Positions 41,594 through 50,677 are shown, counted from the stretch's first letter. The stretch is DNA of 64,000 nt from JABJAG01 sp965222215 (GCA_965222215.1 OZ244931.1:2728001-2792000); one strand, 5' to 3'. Notes: generated by a model from the sequence alone, not told the origin. A program made the numbers and translations.

Positions 41594-42543
41594 GTCAGTC
41601 CGGCCGCGCCCAGTTCCGCGAACTTTTCGCGCCTGTGGGCCTTGAGCGCAGCGCCGTCCATGCCGTCGAACTCCGCCAGGGCCTCGCCCATCGCCGCGCC
41701 GACCGCGGCAATCGCCGCGGCAGGGTCGCGCTGCGCCCCGCCGAGGGGTTCCTCGATCACGCCATCGATCAGCTTGAGCCGCATCAGGTCCTGCGCGGTG
41801 ATCTTGAGCGCCTCGGCCGCGTCCTGCGCCCGCGCGCCGTCGCGCCAGAGGATCGACGCGCAGCCTTCCGGTGAGATCACCGAATAGACCGCGTGTTCGA
41901 GCATAAAGACCTTGTTCGCCGTGGCGACGGCGATGGCGCCGCCGGAGCCGCCCTCGCCGATGATCGTCGAGATGAACGGCACCTCGAGGCCGAGGCAGGT
42001 CTGGATCGCGCGTGCGATCGCTTCCGACTGGCCGCGTTCTTCGGCCCCGACACCGGGATACGCGCCCGACGTATCGACAAACGACAGCACCGGCAGGCCG
42101 AAGCGATCGGCGAGTTCCATCACGCGCTGCGCCTTGCGATAGCCTTCCGGCCGCGCCATGCCGAAATTATGGGCGACGCGGCTCTCGGTATCGTTGCCCT
42201 TCTCATGGCCGAGAACGGCGACGGAGCGACCGCGAAACCGGCCGAGACCCGCGACGAGCGCCGCGTCCTCGGAATACAGCCGGTCTCCGGCGAGCGGCAC
42301 GAAATCCTCGATCAGGGCCGAGACGTACTCGCCGCATTTCGGGCGCCCCGGATGCCGCGCGACCTGGACCTTCTGCCATGCCGACAGGCGTCCGTAGGTC
42401 TGGCGCAGCTGCCGGTCGACCTTCTCCTCAAGCTTGCCGACCTCGTCGGCGATGTTGATCTCGCCGCCCGACAGGTGCCGGAGCTCCTCGATTTTGCCTT
42501 CGAGGTCCGCGACAGGTTTTTCGAATTCCAGAAAGTGTGGCAT
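41590..42543 (-). CDS. accA: Acetyl-CoA carboxylase carboxyltransferase subunit alpha
   Basis: A 317-residue AccA of normal length. It has HFLEFEKPVADLEGKIEEL at the N-terminus and the crotonase-type core VLSFVDTSGAYPGVGAEERG. GEGGSGGAIAVATANKVFML and SVISPEGCASILWRD follow. It works with AccD to transfer CO2 from biotin to acetyl-CoA, the committing step of fatty-acid synthesis. It sits 39 bases downstream of xerD. Confidence 0.97.
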   Translation of the reverse strand: MPHFLEFEKPVADLEGKIEELRHLSGGEINIADEVGKLEEKVDRQLRQTYGRLSAWQKVQVARHPGRPKCGEYVSALIEDFVPLAGDRLYSEDAALVAGLGRFRGRSVAVLGHEKGNDTESRVAHNFGMARPEGYRKAQRVMELADRFGLPVLSFVDTSGAYPGVGAEERGQSEAIARAIQTCLGLEVPFISTIIGEGGSGGAIAVATANKVFMLEHAVYSVISPEGCASILWRDGARAQDAAEALKITAQDLMRLKLIDGVIEEPLGGAQRDPAAAIAAVGAAMGEALAEFDGMDGAALKAHRREKFAELGAAGLT

Positions 42544-42582
42544 GGGCCGGATGTCTAGCGTGTTTGCTTTGCAAAAAGAAGT

Positions 42583-43536
42583 TCAGTTGGCGGTACGGCG
42601 CGCCAGCGGATGGTGCTCCGCCACCAGCCGTCGCATGCGTTCGTCGAGCACATGGGTGTAGATCTGCGTCGTCGAGATATCGGCGTGGCCGAGCATCTGC
42701 TGCACGCTGCGCAGGTCCGCGTCGTGGTGCAGCAGGTGGGTGGCGAAGGCGTGGCGCAACACATGCGGGCTGACCTTGCGGGGGTCGAGATCGGCGTCCC
42801 GGGCAAGTTCTTTCAGCAACTGAAAAAACCGCTGGCGGCTCAGATGCTTACCGCCCCGTCCCGGAAAAAGATGTGGGTTATCAATACCTTCGGGGAGAAA
42901 TTCGGCGCGCACGCCGAGATAGGCCTTGACCGCGTCGCGGGCCGGCACGCTGAGGGGCACCATACGCTCCTTCCCACCCTTCCCACTCACGATCAGGAAT
43001 TCCGGGTCGCGCTGGACCGCCGACAACGGCAACCCGACCAGTTCAGAGACCCGCATCCCCGTCGCGTAGCAGAGCTCCACGAGCGCGTGCAGCCGCAAGC
43101 CTTCCGGCCCGTCGCGCCGTTCGGCCGCGTGCATGAGGCCCTCGACATCGCCCTCCGACAGGATTTTCGGCAGGCTTCTGCCCTGGCGCGGGCTTTCGAG
43201 AATGGCGCTCGGGTCGTCGTCCCGCAGACCGTCGGCATAGAGAAAACGGTAGAACTGGCGAAGCGCGGACAGGCGGCGCGATGCCGTGCGCGCGCTCATC
43301 CCGCGGCCGTCGAGATGCTTGAAGTAGCGCCGCAGGTCTTCGGTCTGCGCCGTGTCGAGAACCGCGTGTGCGCCCGGAGATCTGCCGGCCAGGAATGTCG
43401 CCGCATCCTCAAGATCGCGGCGGTAAGCCGCGAGCGTGTTGGCCGCAACGCCCCGTTCGGCAACGAGCAATTCCAGATACGCTTCGAGGTAACGGCTGAC
43501 CCGCTCCGGCGGGACCGGTTCGCGCCGGCGTCTCAC
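42583..43536 (-). CDS. xerD: Site-specific tyrosine recombinase XerD
   Basis: A 317-residue tyrosine recombinase. The N-terminal SAM-like DNA-binding domain (RYLEAYLELLVAERGVAANT) is followed by the catalytic domain with all active residues: Arg in CYATGMRVSELVGL, Lys in GKGGKERMVPL, HxxR in SPHVLRHAFATHLL, the late His in LGHADISTTQ and the tyrosine in IYTHV. With XerC it resolves chromosome dimers at dif. A GTG start at 43536 overlaps the upstream stop as GTGA. The housekeeping setting, between accA and the aro genes, argues against a phage integrase. Confidence 0.93.
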   Translation of the reverse strand: MRRRREPVPPERVSRYLEAYLELLVAERGVAANTLAAYRRDLEDAATFLAGRSPGAHAVLDTAQTEDLRRYFKHLDGRGMSARTASRRLSALRQFYRFLYADGLRDDDPSAILESPRQGRSLPKILSEGDVEGLMHAAERRDGPEGLRLHALVELCYATGMRVSELVGLPLSAVQRDPEFLIVSGKGGKERMVPLSVPARDAVKAYLGVRAEFLPEGIDNPHLFPGRGGKHLSRQRFFQLLKELARDADLDPRKVSPHVLRHAFATHLLHHDADLRSVQQMLGHADISTTQIYTHVLDERMRRLVAEHHPLARRTAN

Positions 43537-45368
43537 GGTGCGGCAGGCGGGCTGATTTGCTGCGCGACGACTTCGCGCGCCAGGGACCGGGCCGCATCGT
43601 GCAACCCGACCTCGACAAGCCCCATAATCGCCGCACCCACAACCGCCGGGTGCGGATCGTCGCCCGCGCGTCCGAGAACATGCAGTGCGTAGGCTGCGGT
43701 TTCGGCTTTTCGCCCGGCCGCGGAGGCGCGCCCGAGGCCGGCCCACGCCGCGGCGTCGGGCATGGTGTATTCGCCGGGCGCGCCCGGCGGCACGCGCCGC
43801 CACTGCGCATCGTCGACCGCGTCGCCCAGCGATGCCAGCATGACCAGGACTTCCGCATGGTCTGGGGCGGGATCGACAGCGGACGTCAGTTCGATCCACC
43901 TTTCGAGCCGCGCCGCGCTCCACGGGATGGGGCCGCGAGAGCCCCGCGACGCCGGCGGCAGCGACGCCACCGCCGTCGTGCCCTCATTCAGCGAAAACCC
44001 CTGTTGGGAAGCACGGCCGATCGTGCGCATCGCCGGCCAGAGCACGACGCCGGCGGTTGCAAGTTCGGGAATGACGGGGGCCTGCCGCCGCACGAGCCTG
44101 TACCAGTCGAGCGCACGCGCGGTGTCGCCCGCAATGAGCGCCACCTCGGCCGCATCCGCCGCCAGCCAGCCGAAATCCGGCGTGGCCGGCACATCGGCCA
44201 GAAGGCTCGCGGTGCTGAGCGCGATGACGTCGAAGGCGTCGATATTGCGTGCTTCACGCCACGCCTGGGAAAGCGCTTCCGATCGCGCGATCGGCTCCCG
44301 GCGTCGCTCGGCGGCCAGATACAGGTACGCGAGAAGCAAATCGGGGCCGATCGTATCGGGCGCCGTCAGCGCGGCCGCGATCGCGGCATCGTCCGCCCCG
44401 AGCGAGAGATAGATTTCCGCAGCCTGCGCATCGTCCACCACCCCGCGCCGCAGTGCCTCGTGGGTGGCGCGCAGTTTCACGTTCGCACCGGCCCCGGGTG
44501 CCGACATCAGGAGCGGCAGCAGGCCCGGGCGCACGTCGTCCGCGAGCCACTCGGGCATCTCGCCTCCGGCCGCCACCAGCAACGCGAGGGTCAGCATATC
44601 CGGGGAAGCTCCCTCCTCGCGCTTCAGCGCAACCTTCCCGCCGCTCCCGGCCGCGAGCGCCGTTTCCACGAATACCGGATCGACCGCGACGCCCTGGTCG
44701 CGCAGCAGGTCCAGCCCCAGTCCCACCTGGTCCGCATTGCCGGCTGCCACCTGGCAAACGATGAGGACCTGTTGCCAGAACGCATCGGCATATCCGCCGC
44801 CGTACCCGTCGGCGACCTGGCATGCGGACGCGATGTCTGCGCGCGCGAAATGCCCCCGGACAAGCGGAGCGGCCAGATGGTCGGGCACGCTGCGCCCCTG
44901 CACGGCGCGCGCCAGCGCCACCGCGCGATCGCCTGCCCCCATTGCGGCAAGCCGGTCGACGCGCGGCGCGAGAAGGCTCTGGCCTTCGCGAACCGAGGCG
45001 GGCGCAGAAGCGGCAGTCGACAGAAACTTGACTGCTAGGTCGTAAGCCGCCCGGAACGGGTAGGCATCGGGCATCGCCCCGACAAGGCGTATGGCATCCG
45101 TGCGCTGGCTGCCCGCCCACATATCGCGGCCGAGGCCGCCGCCTTCGTCGCCGATGACGCCGACGGAATCTTCACCGACTGATTCAAGTCCCCGGACACG
45201 GATATCGCCGGGCTGCGGATCGCGGGCCGATCCATCGGATGTACCCGGACCCGTCTCTCCGGATACCGGCGGCAACGGCGCCAGGCGTATCGGGCCTGAC
45301 TGCTGCGCGGCAACAGGCGCGGCTGCAAGCAAAGACCCGATCACCAGAGCTGGCCAGACGCGCGCCAT
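43533..45368 (-). CDS. Secreted protein of unknown function, about 600 residues, helical-repeat-like
   Basis: A 611-residue protein with a signal peptide (MARVWPALVIGSLLAAAPVA then AQQ) and an extracytoplasmic chain rich in Ala and Leu. The mature part begins with a Pro-rich stretch and then alternates helices in a way that resembles TPR or solenoid repeats (ALSQAWREARNIDAFDVIAL, ARALDWYRLVRRQAPVIPEL). No enzymatic motif is seen. It starts six bases after the 43-residue membrane protein gene and overlaps xerD by four bases, so the three form one translational unit. Similar unnamed genes occur between aroK and xerD in related bacteria. A role in the envelope is a guess. Confidence 0.75.
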   Translation of the reverse strand: MARVWPALVIGSLLAAAPVAAQQSGPIRLAPLPPVSGETGPGTSDGSARDPQPGDIRVRGLESVGEDSVGVIGDEGGGLGRDMWAGSQRTDAIRLVGAMPDAYPFRAAYDLAVKFLSTAASAPASVREGQSLLAPRVDRLAAMGAGDRAVALARAVQGRSVPDHLAAPLVRGHFARADIASACQVADGYGGGYADAFWQQVLIVCQVAAGNADQVGLGLDLLRDQGVAVDPVFVETALAAGSGGKVALKREEGASPDMLTLALLVAAGGEMPEWLADDVRPGLLPLLMSAPGAGANVKLRATHEALRRGVVDDAQAAEIYLSLGADDAAIAAALTAPDTIGPDLLLAYLYLAAERRREPIARSEALSQAWREARNIDAFDVIALSTASLLADVPATPDFGWLAADAAEVALIAGDTARALDWYRLVRRQAPVIPELATAGVVLWPAMRTIGRASQQGFSLNEGTTAVASLPPASRGSRGPIPWSAARLERWIELTSAVDPAPDHAEVLVMLASLGDAVDDAQWRRVPPGAPGEYTMPDAAAWAGLGRASAAGRKAETAAYALHVLGRAGDDPHPAVVGAAIMGLVEVGLHDAARSLAREVVAQQISPPAAP

Positions 45369-45373
45369 GTCGT

Positions 45374-45505
45374 TCAGCGCGGGAACCGGTCGTTCGGGAG
45401 CGTTTTTTCCACCTGTTGGGTGGGCGCCGGGATTTCCCATGTCGCCAGAAACACGCCGCCCGCCACCAGCACGACCAGAATCAGTAAAGCCAAGAATTTG
45501 AACAA
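45374..45505 (-). CDS. 43-residue single-pass membrane protein
   Basis: A TTG start at 45505 is preceded by GGAGGG four bases upstream and opens a 43-codon frame: a hydrophobic helix FKFLALLILVVLVAGGVFLA, then TWEIPAPTQQVEKTLPNDRF and a Pro-Arg end. The WxIPAPT...VEK.xPxDRFPR tail looks conserved rather than random. It ends six bases before the start of the 611-residue secreted protein, giving tight coupling. Its function is unknown. A membrane anchor or adaptor for that neighbour is plausible. Confidence 0.72.
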   Translation of the reverse strand: MFKFLALLILVVLVAGGVFLATWEIPAPTQQVEKTLPNDRFPR

Positions 45506-45610
45506 TTCGCCCTCCGCGCGCAGTTTCTGCGTTCCGACCCTCTTGCGAACCTCGCGGGGCCGTGTTCAAAGCCCTAGAATGACCAGCCAACAATGGCGAT
45601 TTCGCGACGG

Positions 45611-45628
45611 GTCGGCGCAGGCGCCGAC
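45611..45628 (+). repeat. 18-base palindrome upstream of aroK
   Basis: GTCGGCGC (45611-45618) and GCGCCGAC (45621-45628) are perfect inverted repeats with a two-base centre, 20 bases before the aroK start. The short centre favours a protein-binding site, although the transcript could fold through it. Confidence 0.55.
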
Positions 45629-45648
45629 TCCGAATAAGATAGCAGGTC

Positions 45649-46239
45649 ATGGCCGATTCCGAGCAAGCCGAACCCAGCGAACATCCGGTCGACCCGGCTC
45701 CTGCCGACACGGTGGCGGGCAAGTCGATCGTGATGGTCGGCCTCATGGGTGCCGGCAAGTCGGCGATCGGCCGCCGGCTCGCCGCTCGCCTGGACCTGCC
45801 GTTCCTCGACGCCGACACGGAAATCGAGACGGCGGCCGGCTGCACGATCCCGGAAATTTTCGACCGGCACGGTGAAGCCTACTTCCGCGACGGCGAACGC
45901 CGGGTGATCGCGCGTATCCTTGACGGTTCTCCGGTGGTTCTGGCGACCGGCGGCGGCGCGTTCATGGACGAAACCACGCGCGAACTCATCGCGGAGACTG
46001 GCATTTCCGTGTGGCTGCGGGCAGACCTGGACACCCTTGTGAGGCGCACATCCCGGCGTAACAATCGACCGCTGCTCAAGAATGGCGACCCGGCGCAGAC
46101 GTTGAAGGACTTGATGCGCGTGCGTCACCCGATCTATGAGCGTGCCGATATTGTCGTGGAAAGCGACGATGGCCCGCCCGAAGAAACAGTCAATCGCGTC
46201 CTCGCGGCACTGGATTCCTTTCGCGCGAGCCAAACCTGA
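45649..46239 (+). CDS. aroK: Shikimate kinase
   Basis: A 196-residue P-loop kinase. Walker A is GLMGAGKSAIGRRLA, the shikimate-binding residues lie in FLDADTEIE and GGGAFMDE, and the lid is RTSRRNNRPLL. About 25 extra, Pro/Asp/Glu-rich residues precede the kinase core (start MADSEQAEPSEHPVDPAPAD). It phosphorylates shikimate in aromatic amino-acid synthesis. It forms an operon with aroB, which starts 11 bases later, and is divergent from the membrane-protein/xerD unit. Confidence 0.96.
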   Translation: MADSEQAEPSEHPVDPAPADTVAGKSIVMVGLMGAGKSAIGRRLAARLDLPFLDADTEIETAAGCTIPEIFDRHGEAYFRDGERRVIARILDGSPVVLATGGGAFMDETTRELIAETGISVWLRADLDTLVRRTSRRNNRPLLKNGDPAQTLKDLMRVRHPIYERADIVVESDDGPPEETVNRVLAALDSFRASQT

Positions 46240-46250
46240 AGCTGGACCCA

Positions 46251-47381
46251 ATGAACGCTGCGAACTCTCCGGTCGAAACGGTACGCGTGGACCTCGGTGC
46301 ACGGTCCTACGACATCGAAATCGGCCCCGGTCTTCTCGACCGGACCGGCGAACTATTGGCTGATCGCCTGGGCGAGCGCCGGATCGTTATCGTCACGGAT
46401 TCGAATGTCGGACCGCTCTATGCAGAACGCCTGCAGGAAAGTCTCGGCGCGGCCGGGCACAGCGGGCGCACGATCCAGATCGATGCGGGCGAACAGTCGA
46501 AGTCCTTCCTGTATCTGGAAAGCCTGCTCGACGACCTCCTTTCCGAGGGACTGGAGCGGGGGACCGTCCTGATCGCGCTGGGGGGCGGTGTTATCGGCGA
46601 CCTGACCGGCTTCGCGGCGAGCATCGCGTTGCGCGGCGTGGAATTCGTACAAATCCCGACGACGCTGCTCGCGCAGGTGGACAGCTCGGTCGGCGGGAAG
46701 ACCGCCATCAACTCCCCGCACGGCAAGAACCTGATCGGATCGTTTTACCAGCCGCGCCTCGTGATCGCCGACACCGCGACACTGAAGACCCTGCCCGAAC
46801 GCGAACTGGCCGCCGGCTACGCGGAAACCGTGAAATACGGCCTGCTGGGCGACGCGGACTTTTTCGCCTGGCTCGAAGATGCCGGCGCATCGGTCCTCGC
46901 CGGCGACGCAAAGGCGCAGACCCGCGCCATCGTGCGAGCCTGTGAGATGAAAGCCGAAATCGTCAATCAGGACGAACGCGAGACCGGGCGGCGCGCCCTG
47001 CTCAACCTGGGCCACACATTCGCGCACGCGCTGGAGGCCGAGACCGGTTTTGGCAATAGCCTGCTGCACGGTGAAGCGGTCTCCATCGGCATGATCCTCG
47101 CCTTCGATCTGTCGGCGCGGCTCGGCCTGTGCCCCGTCGAAGACGCCGCCCGCGTCCGGGCGCATTTCGAATCCGTGGGATTGCCCACACGCCTCCCCGC
47201 ACATCCCGGCGACGGCTGGAACTCCGACGTCCTGATCGAACATATGGGCCGCGACAAGAAGGTTCAGGCCGGGCAGACGACGTTCGTACTCGTACGCGCG
47301 ATCGGCGATGCCTTTCTCACCAACGAAGTCGAGCGCGCCGACGTCGCCGCCATCCTGGACGGAATGTCCGCCGCCGCGTGA
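46251..47381 (+). CDS. aroB: 3-dehydroquinate synthase
   Basis: A 376-residue NAD- and metal-dependent enzyme that closes DAHP to 3-dehydroquinate. Diagnostic segments are ALGGGVIGDLTGFAASIALR, TTLLAQVDSSVGGKTAINSP, HGKNLIGSFYQP, and the zinc-ligand histidines in LNLGHTFAHALEAE and LLHGEAVSIGM. It is co-transcribed with aroK. The following CorC-like gene is 24 bases downstream. Confidence 0.97.
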   Translation: MNAANSPVETVRVDLGARSYDIEIGPGLLDRTGELLADRLGERRIVIVTDSNVGPLYAERLQESLGAAGHSGRTIQIDAGEQSKSFLYLESLLDDLLSEGLERGTVLIALGGGVIGDLTGFAASIALRGVEFVQIPTTLLAQVDSSVGGKTAINSPHGKNLIGSFYQPRLVIADTATLKTLPERELAAGYAETVKYGLLGDADFFAWLEDAGASVLAGDAKAQTRAIVRACEMKAEIVNQDERETGRRALLNLGHTFAHALEAETGFGNSLLHGEAVSIGMILAFDLSARLGLCPVEDAARVRAHFESVGLPTRLPAHPGDGWNSDVLIEHMGRDKKVQAGQTTFVLVRAIGDAFLTNEVERADVAAILDGMSAAA

Positions 47382-47405
47382 GCGGCACCAACAACGGCAG
47401 ATGCC

Positions 47406-48716
47406 ATGACCGACCCCGTCACTCTCACCATTGTCGCCATCGTGATCCTGTTGGCGTTCTCCGGCTTCTTTTCAGGATCCGAGACAGCCCTGACCGGCGC
47501 GTCGCGCCCGCGCATGCACCAGCTCGCAAGCGACGGCAATCGCCGCGCTGATGTCGTCAGCCTTCTCCATGCCCAGCAGGAACGGCTGATCGGCGGTATC
47601 CTGATCGGCAACAATATCGTCAATATCCTCGCCTCGGCGCTGGCGACGAGCGTGATGATCAAGCTCTTCGGCGATGCGGGCGTGGTGTACGCGACCGCCG
47701 GCATGACAATACTCGTCGTGATCTTCTCCGAGGTGTTGCCCAAGACCTACGCCATCCGCCACGCCGACGACATGGCGCTGACCGTCGCGCCGATCATCCG
47801 GGTCATCATCCTTATTCTCTCCCCGCTCTCCAGAATGGTCGAGCTGGTCGTGAGCCTGCTCCTGCGCCTGCTCGGCGAGAAAATGCCGTCCGCCGAGGAC
47901 CAGGCCCGCGAGGAGGAACTTCGTGGCGCTATCCGGCTGCACTCGGACACGAACATGGTCGCGGCGCATGAGGGTCTGATGCTGGGTGGCGTCATGGACC
48001 TCGACGATGTCGAGGTCGGCGCGATCATGACGCACCGCATGGACGTGAACATGGTCGACGCCTCGCTTTCGCCGGGCGAGATCGTGAACCTGGTGCTCGA
48101 CAGCCCTCACACCCGCTTGCCGCTCTACAGTGGCGATCCCGACAACATCATCGGCGTGTTGCATGCGAAAGCGCTGCTGCGCGAAGTGCAGAACCACGAC
48201 GGCCATATCGACGAGATGCACATCGCGCCGGTCGCAGCGGAACCCTGGTTCATCCCCGAGTCCACGGACTGCCTGAGCCAGTTGCACGAGTTCCGCGAAC
48301 GCCGCGAACATTTCGCGCTCGTGGTCGACGAATACGGTTCCCTGCAGGGCGTGGTGACACTGGAAGACATCATCGAGGAGATCGTCGGCGATATCGACGA
48401 CGAACACGATATTCCCGTCCCCGGCGTTCGACGCCAGGCCGACGGGTCGTTCGTGATCGACGGGCGTGTCACGATCCGTGACCTGAACCGCGAGTTCGAC
48501 TGGCGCCTGTCGGACGAGGAAGCCTCGACGATCGCCGGCCTCGTACTCCATGAGGCACGCTTCATCCCGGAAGAAGGCCAGAGCTTCGCCATCGGAGACC
48601 TCAAGGTCGATGTGCTCCGGCGAAGCGGCAACCAGCTGCGCCAGTTGCGCGTCACCCCGCGCGCGGCACAGCCCGAAAGCGCGCAGACGGACGCACCCGC
48701 AACCCCGACGCCCTGA
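47406..48716 (+). CDS. HlyC/CorC (CNNM/DUF21) family transporter
   Basis: A 436-residue membrane protein. An N-terminal DUF21 domain with about four helices (FSGFFSGSETALTGASRPRM, GNNIVNILASALATSVMIKL, IFSEVLPKTYAIRHA) is followed by a tandem CBS pair (about 195-330; MTHRMDVNMVDASL, FALVVDEYGSLQGVVTLEDI) and a C-terminal CorC_HlyC domain (SFVIDGRVTIRDLNREFDW). The family handles Mg2+/Co2+ efflux or membrane stress. It often stands beside aro genes in alphaproteobacteria. Confidence 0.92.
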   Translation: MTDPVTLTIVAIVILLAFSGFFSGSETALTGASRPRMHQLASDGNRRADVVSLLHAQQERLIGGILIGNNIVNILASALATSVMIKLFGDAGVVYATAGMTILVVIFSEVLPKTYAIRHADDMALTVAPIIRVIILILSPLSRMVELVVSLLLRLLGEKMPSAEDQAREEELRGAIRLHSDTNMVAAHEGLMLGGVMDLDDVEVGAIMTHRMDVNMVDASLSPGEIVNLVLDSPHTRLPLYSGDPDNIIGVLHAKALLREVQNHDGHIDEMHIAPVAAEPWFIPESTDCLSQLHEFRERREHFALVVDEYGSLQGVVTLEDIIEEIVGDIDDEHDIPVPGVRRQADGSFVIDGRVTIRDLNREFDWRLSDEEASTIAGLVLHEARFIPEEGQSFAIGDLKVDVLRRSGNQLRQLRVTPRAAQPESAQTDAPATPTP

Positions 48717-48730
48717 AAAGGATCGAGACC

Positions 48731-49294
48731 ATGCCTTTGCCGCCGGCCGCCGAGCGCGAGCATATCCATACCCGCACGATCGAATGCGCCGGCTACCGGC
48801 GCACCGACGGGTTGTGGGACATCGAGGGTCACCTGACCGACATCAAGTCGTACACGTTCGAGAACAAGGAGCGTGGCGCGGTCCCGCCGGGCGAACCTGT
48901 CCATGAGATGTGGATCAGGCTGACCGTCGACGACGATCTCAAAATACACGATGTCGAGACGGTGACGGACTACAGCCCGTTCATGATGTGCAAGGAGGTC
49001 GGCCCGAACTTCAAGCGGCTGATCGGGATCTCGATCGGACCCGGCTGGCGGCGAGCAGTCCGACAACAGGTCGGCGGGATCGAGGGCTGCACGCACATCG
49101 TCGAACTGCTCGGCCCGGTCGCCACAACGGCGTTCCAGACGATCTTTCCACTGAAGAGCCGGGAAAAGCCCGAAGGCGAGGCCGAATCGTCAGGGCCACC
49201 GCGTTTGCTCAACACATGTCATGCGTTTCGCAGCGATGGCCCGAAGGTGCGTGAGTTCTGGCCGGACCACTATGACGGCCCGGAAGCTTCCTGA
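48731..49294 (+). CDS. DUF2889 domain-containing protein
   Basis: A 187-residue soluble protein. DUF2889 features are REHIHTRTIECAGYRRTDGL, WDIEGHLTDIKSYTF, PVHEMWIRLTVDDDLKIHDV, and QVGGIEGCTHIVELLGPVAT followed by TAFQTIFP. The family has no firm function; members occur near steroid or acyl-CoA genes in some bacteria. It starts 15 bases after the CorC-like gene and is probably in its transcript. Confidence 0.87.
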   Translation: MPLPPAAEREHIHTRTIECAGYRRTDGLWDIEGHLTDIKSYTFENKERGAVPPGEPVHEMWIRLTVDDDLKIHDVETVTDYSPFMMCKEVGPNFKRLIGISIGPGWRRAVRQQVGGIEGCTHIVELLGPVATTAFQTIFPLKSREKPEGEAESSGPPRLLNTCHAFRSDGPKVREFWPDHYDGPEAS

Positions 49295-49312
49295 CGGGAA
49301 GCGGCAGGCGGT

Positions 49313-49615
49313 CTAGCCGAACGCCCGGCTCGGTGCCGCCGCGAGCGGATATGCGCGCGCCGAGGTTTCGGCGCGCGTGTTCTCGAACACGGCGCGCTGA
49401 CGCGCATCCTTTTCCGCCGCGTAGTAGCTCGCGATAAAGACGCGGATTCCCGCGGTGCGGCCCAGTTGTCCGAGATGTCCGTCGATCAGCGTGCACAGCT
49501 CGTCGACGCCCATCCGTTCCCGCGCCGCGATATCGGTCAGCCCGGCCCAGAACTGGGGCTCCAGACGTACACTGGTACGCAAGTTACCCACGGTTATGTT
49601 TCTGTTCACCAGCAT
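49313..49615 (-). CDS. Ribbon-helix-helix domain protein
   Basis: A 100-residue protein of the RHH_4 type: the strand RNITVGNLRTSVRLEPQFW is followed by two helices (AGLTDIAARERMGVDELCTL, then IDGHLG). The tail AGIRVFIASYYAAEKDARQR is common in the alphaproteobacterial family. RHH proteins dimerise and usually bind DNA. The ATG at 49615 has GAGGAAG nine bases upstream. It lies downstream of bolA and converges with the DUF2889 gene. Confidence 0.85.
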   Translation of the reverse strand: MLVNRNITVGNLRTSVRLEPQFWAGLTDIAARERMGVDELCTLIDGHLGQLGRTAGIRVFIASYYAAEKDARQRAVFENTRAETSARAYPLAAAPSRAFG

Positions 49616-49710
49616 GGTGTGTCTTCCTCTACCCCTAGGGAGCAACAACTCATTGAGAAGGAAGACTAAGTCGCAACGCCCCTAAATGCAACACATACCA
49701 TAATATTGTT

Positions 49711-49995
49711 TCATTCCGGTTTGCGCTTTACCTCGTCAGGGGTCATCGCACGAACCGAAAGCGCATGCAGGCCAGAATTAAACTCCTGTTCTAAAATAGA
49801 ATATACCGCCCTCTGCCGCGCGACGCGGGACTGACCGGCAAACCGGGAACTGACAACAGATACGTTGTAATGTGTTTCACCCTCGGGCCGCGCACCGGCA
49901 TGTCCGGCGTGAAGACGGGATTCGTCCTCGATATCGAGCGAAACGGGATCGAGGGCGGATTCGAGGGCGGCGCGAATACGATCTGCGCGGTTCAT
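49711..49995 (-). CDS. BolA family protein
   Basis: A 94-residue BolA-like protein starting at ATG 49995 with GGAG eight bases upstream. The family core is visible: ADRIRAALESALDPVSLDIE, HAGHAGARPEGETHYNVSVV with the conserved His that can coordinate an Fe-S cluster with a monothiol glutaredoxin, then GQSRVARQRAVYSILEQEF and LHALSVRAMTPDE. It is divergent from the J-domain gene across 67 bases, the standard alphaproteobacterial arrangement. Confidence 0.93.
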   Translation of the reverse strand: MNRADRIRAALESALDPVSLDIEDESRLHAGHAGARPEGETHYNVSVVSSRFAGQSRVARQRAVYSILEQEFNSGLHALSVRAMTPDEVKRKPE

Positions 49996-50062
49996 GCTTT
50001 GTCTCCGTTGAAAAAATGCCGGTTTTCTTGCTTCGCGGCGGTGGCGTGGACATATTCCCCGA

Positions 50063-50629
50063 ATGGCACGCCAGCGCAACAGAATCGATCTCGACGACTT
50101 CCTCGCGGAGGGCCTCGACGGCGGGACTCCCGACCGTCTGTGCGAGCATCCCGATTGCGACCGGGCTGGCGAATTCCGGGCGCCGCGCTCACCGAACCAG
50201 CTGAATGACTATCTTTGGTTCTGCCTGGACCATGTGCGCGCCTACAACAGTCAGTGGAACTACTACGCCGACAAGGACGAAGAGGTCCTCGAGGCGGATC
50301 GCCGGGGCACCGCCTACTGGAACCGCCCGACCTGGCCCCTGAACGGCGGGCGGCCGCATGCCGGCCTGCGCGATCATTTCGGATTTTTCGACACGAAATC
50401 CGAAGAGCGCGAACATCGAAAAACCGAACTTCCGGACTCTCCCTATACGAACGCGCTTGCTATAATGGGGTTGTCGCCACCGATCACGACGGCAGCCCTC
50501 AAGCGGCGCTACAAGGAACTCGTCAAGAAACACCACCCCGACGCGAACGGGGGCGACAAGCAGGCTGAAGAACGTCTCAAGACAATAAACCAAGCCTACA
50601 CAACTCTTTTGGAATCGGCCGGTCCCTGA
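50063..50629 (+). CDS. J-domain co-chaperone with Cys/His N-terminal region
   Basis: A 188-residue protein whose C-terminal 60 residues are a J domain (NALAIMGLSPPITTAALKRR, ELVKKHHPDANGGDKQAEER) with the essential HPD. The N-terminal part holds CEHPDCDRAGEFRAP and WFCLDHVRAYN, a CxxxxC...CxxH set that could bind zinc. J proteins stimulate DnaK ATPase and choose its clients. It precedes cobS by 48 bases in the same direction, a linkage seen across alphaproteobacteria whose meaning is unclear. Confidence 0.88.
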   Translation: MARQRNRIDLDDFLAEGLDGGTPDRLCEHPDCDRAGEFRAPRSPNQLNDYLWFCLDHVRAYNSQWNYYADKDEEVLEADRRGTAYWNRPTWPLNGGRPHAGLRDHFGFFDTKSEEREHRKTELPDSPYTNALAIMGLSPPITTAALKRRYKELVKKHHPDANGGDKQAEERLKTINQAYTTLLESAGP

Positions 50630-50677
50630 CACACGGGTCCGGTCGCAAGCAGAACTTTGACTGAAACGGAAAGCGTT

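Noticed and set aside
42583..43536. XerD as a phage or island integrase marking a mobile element
   Set aside because: It is full-length XerD-type, overlaps a conserved neighbour and sits among housekeeping genes; no attachment repeats or cargo are visible.
50630..50677. Possible cobalamin riboswitch before cobS
   Set aside because: Only 48 bases separate the genes, far too short for the B12 element.
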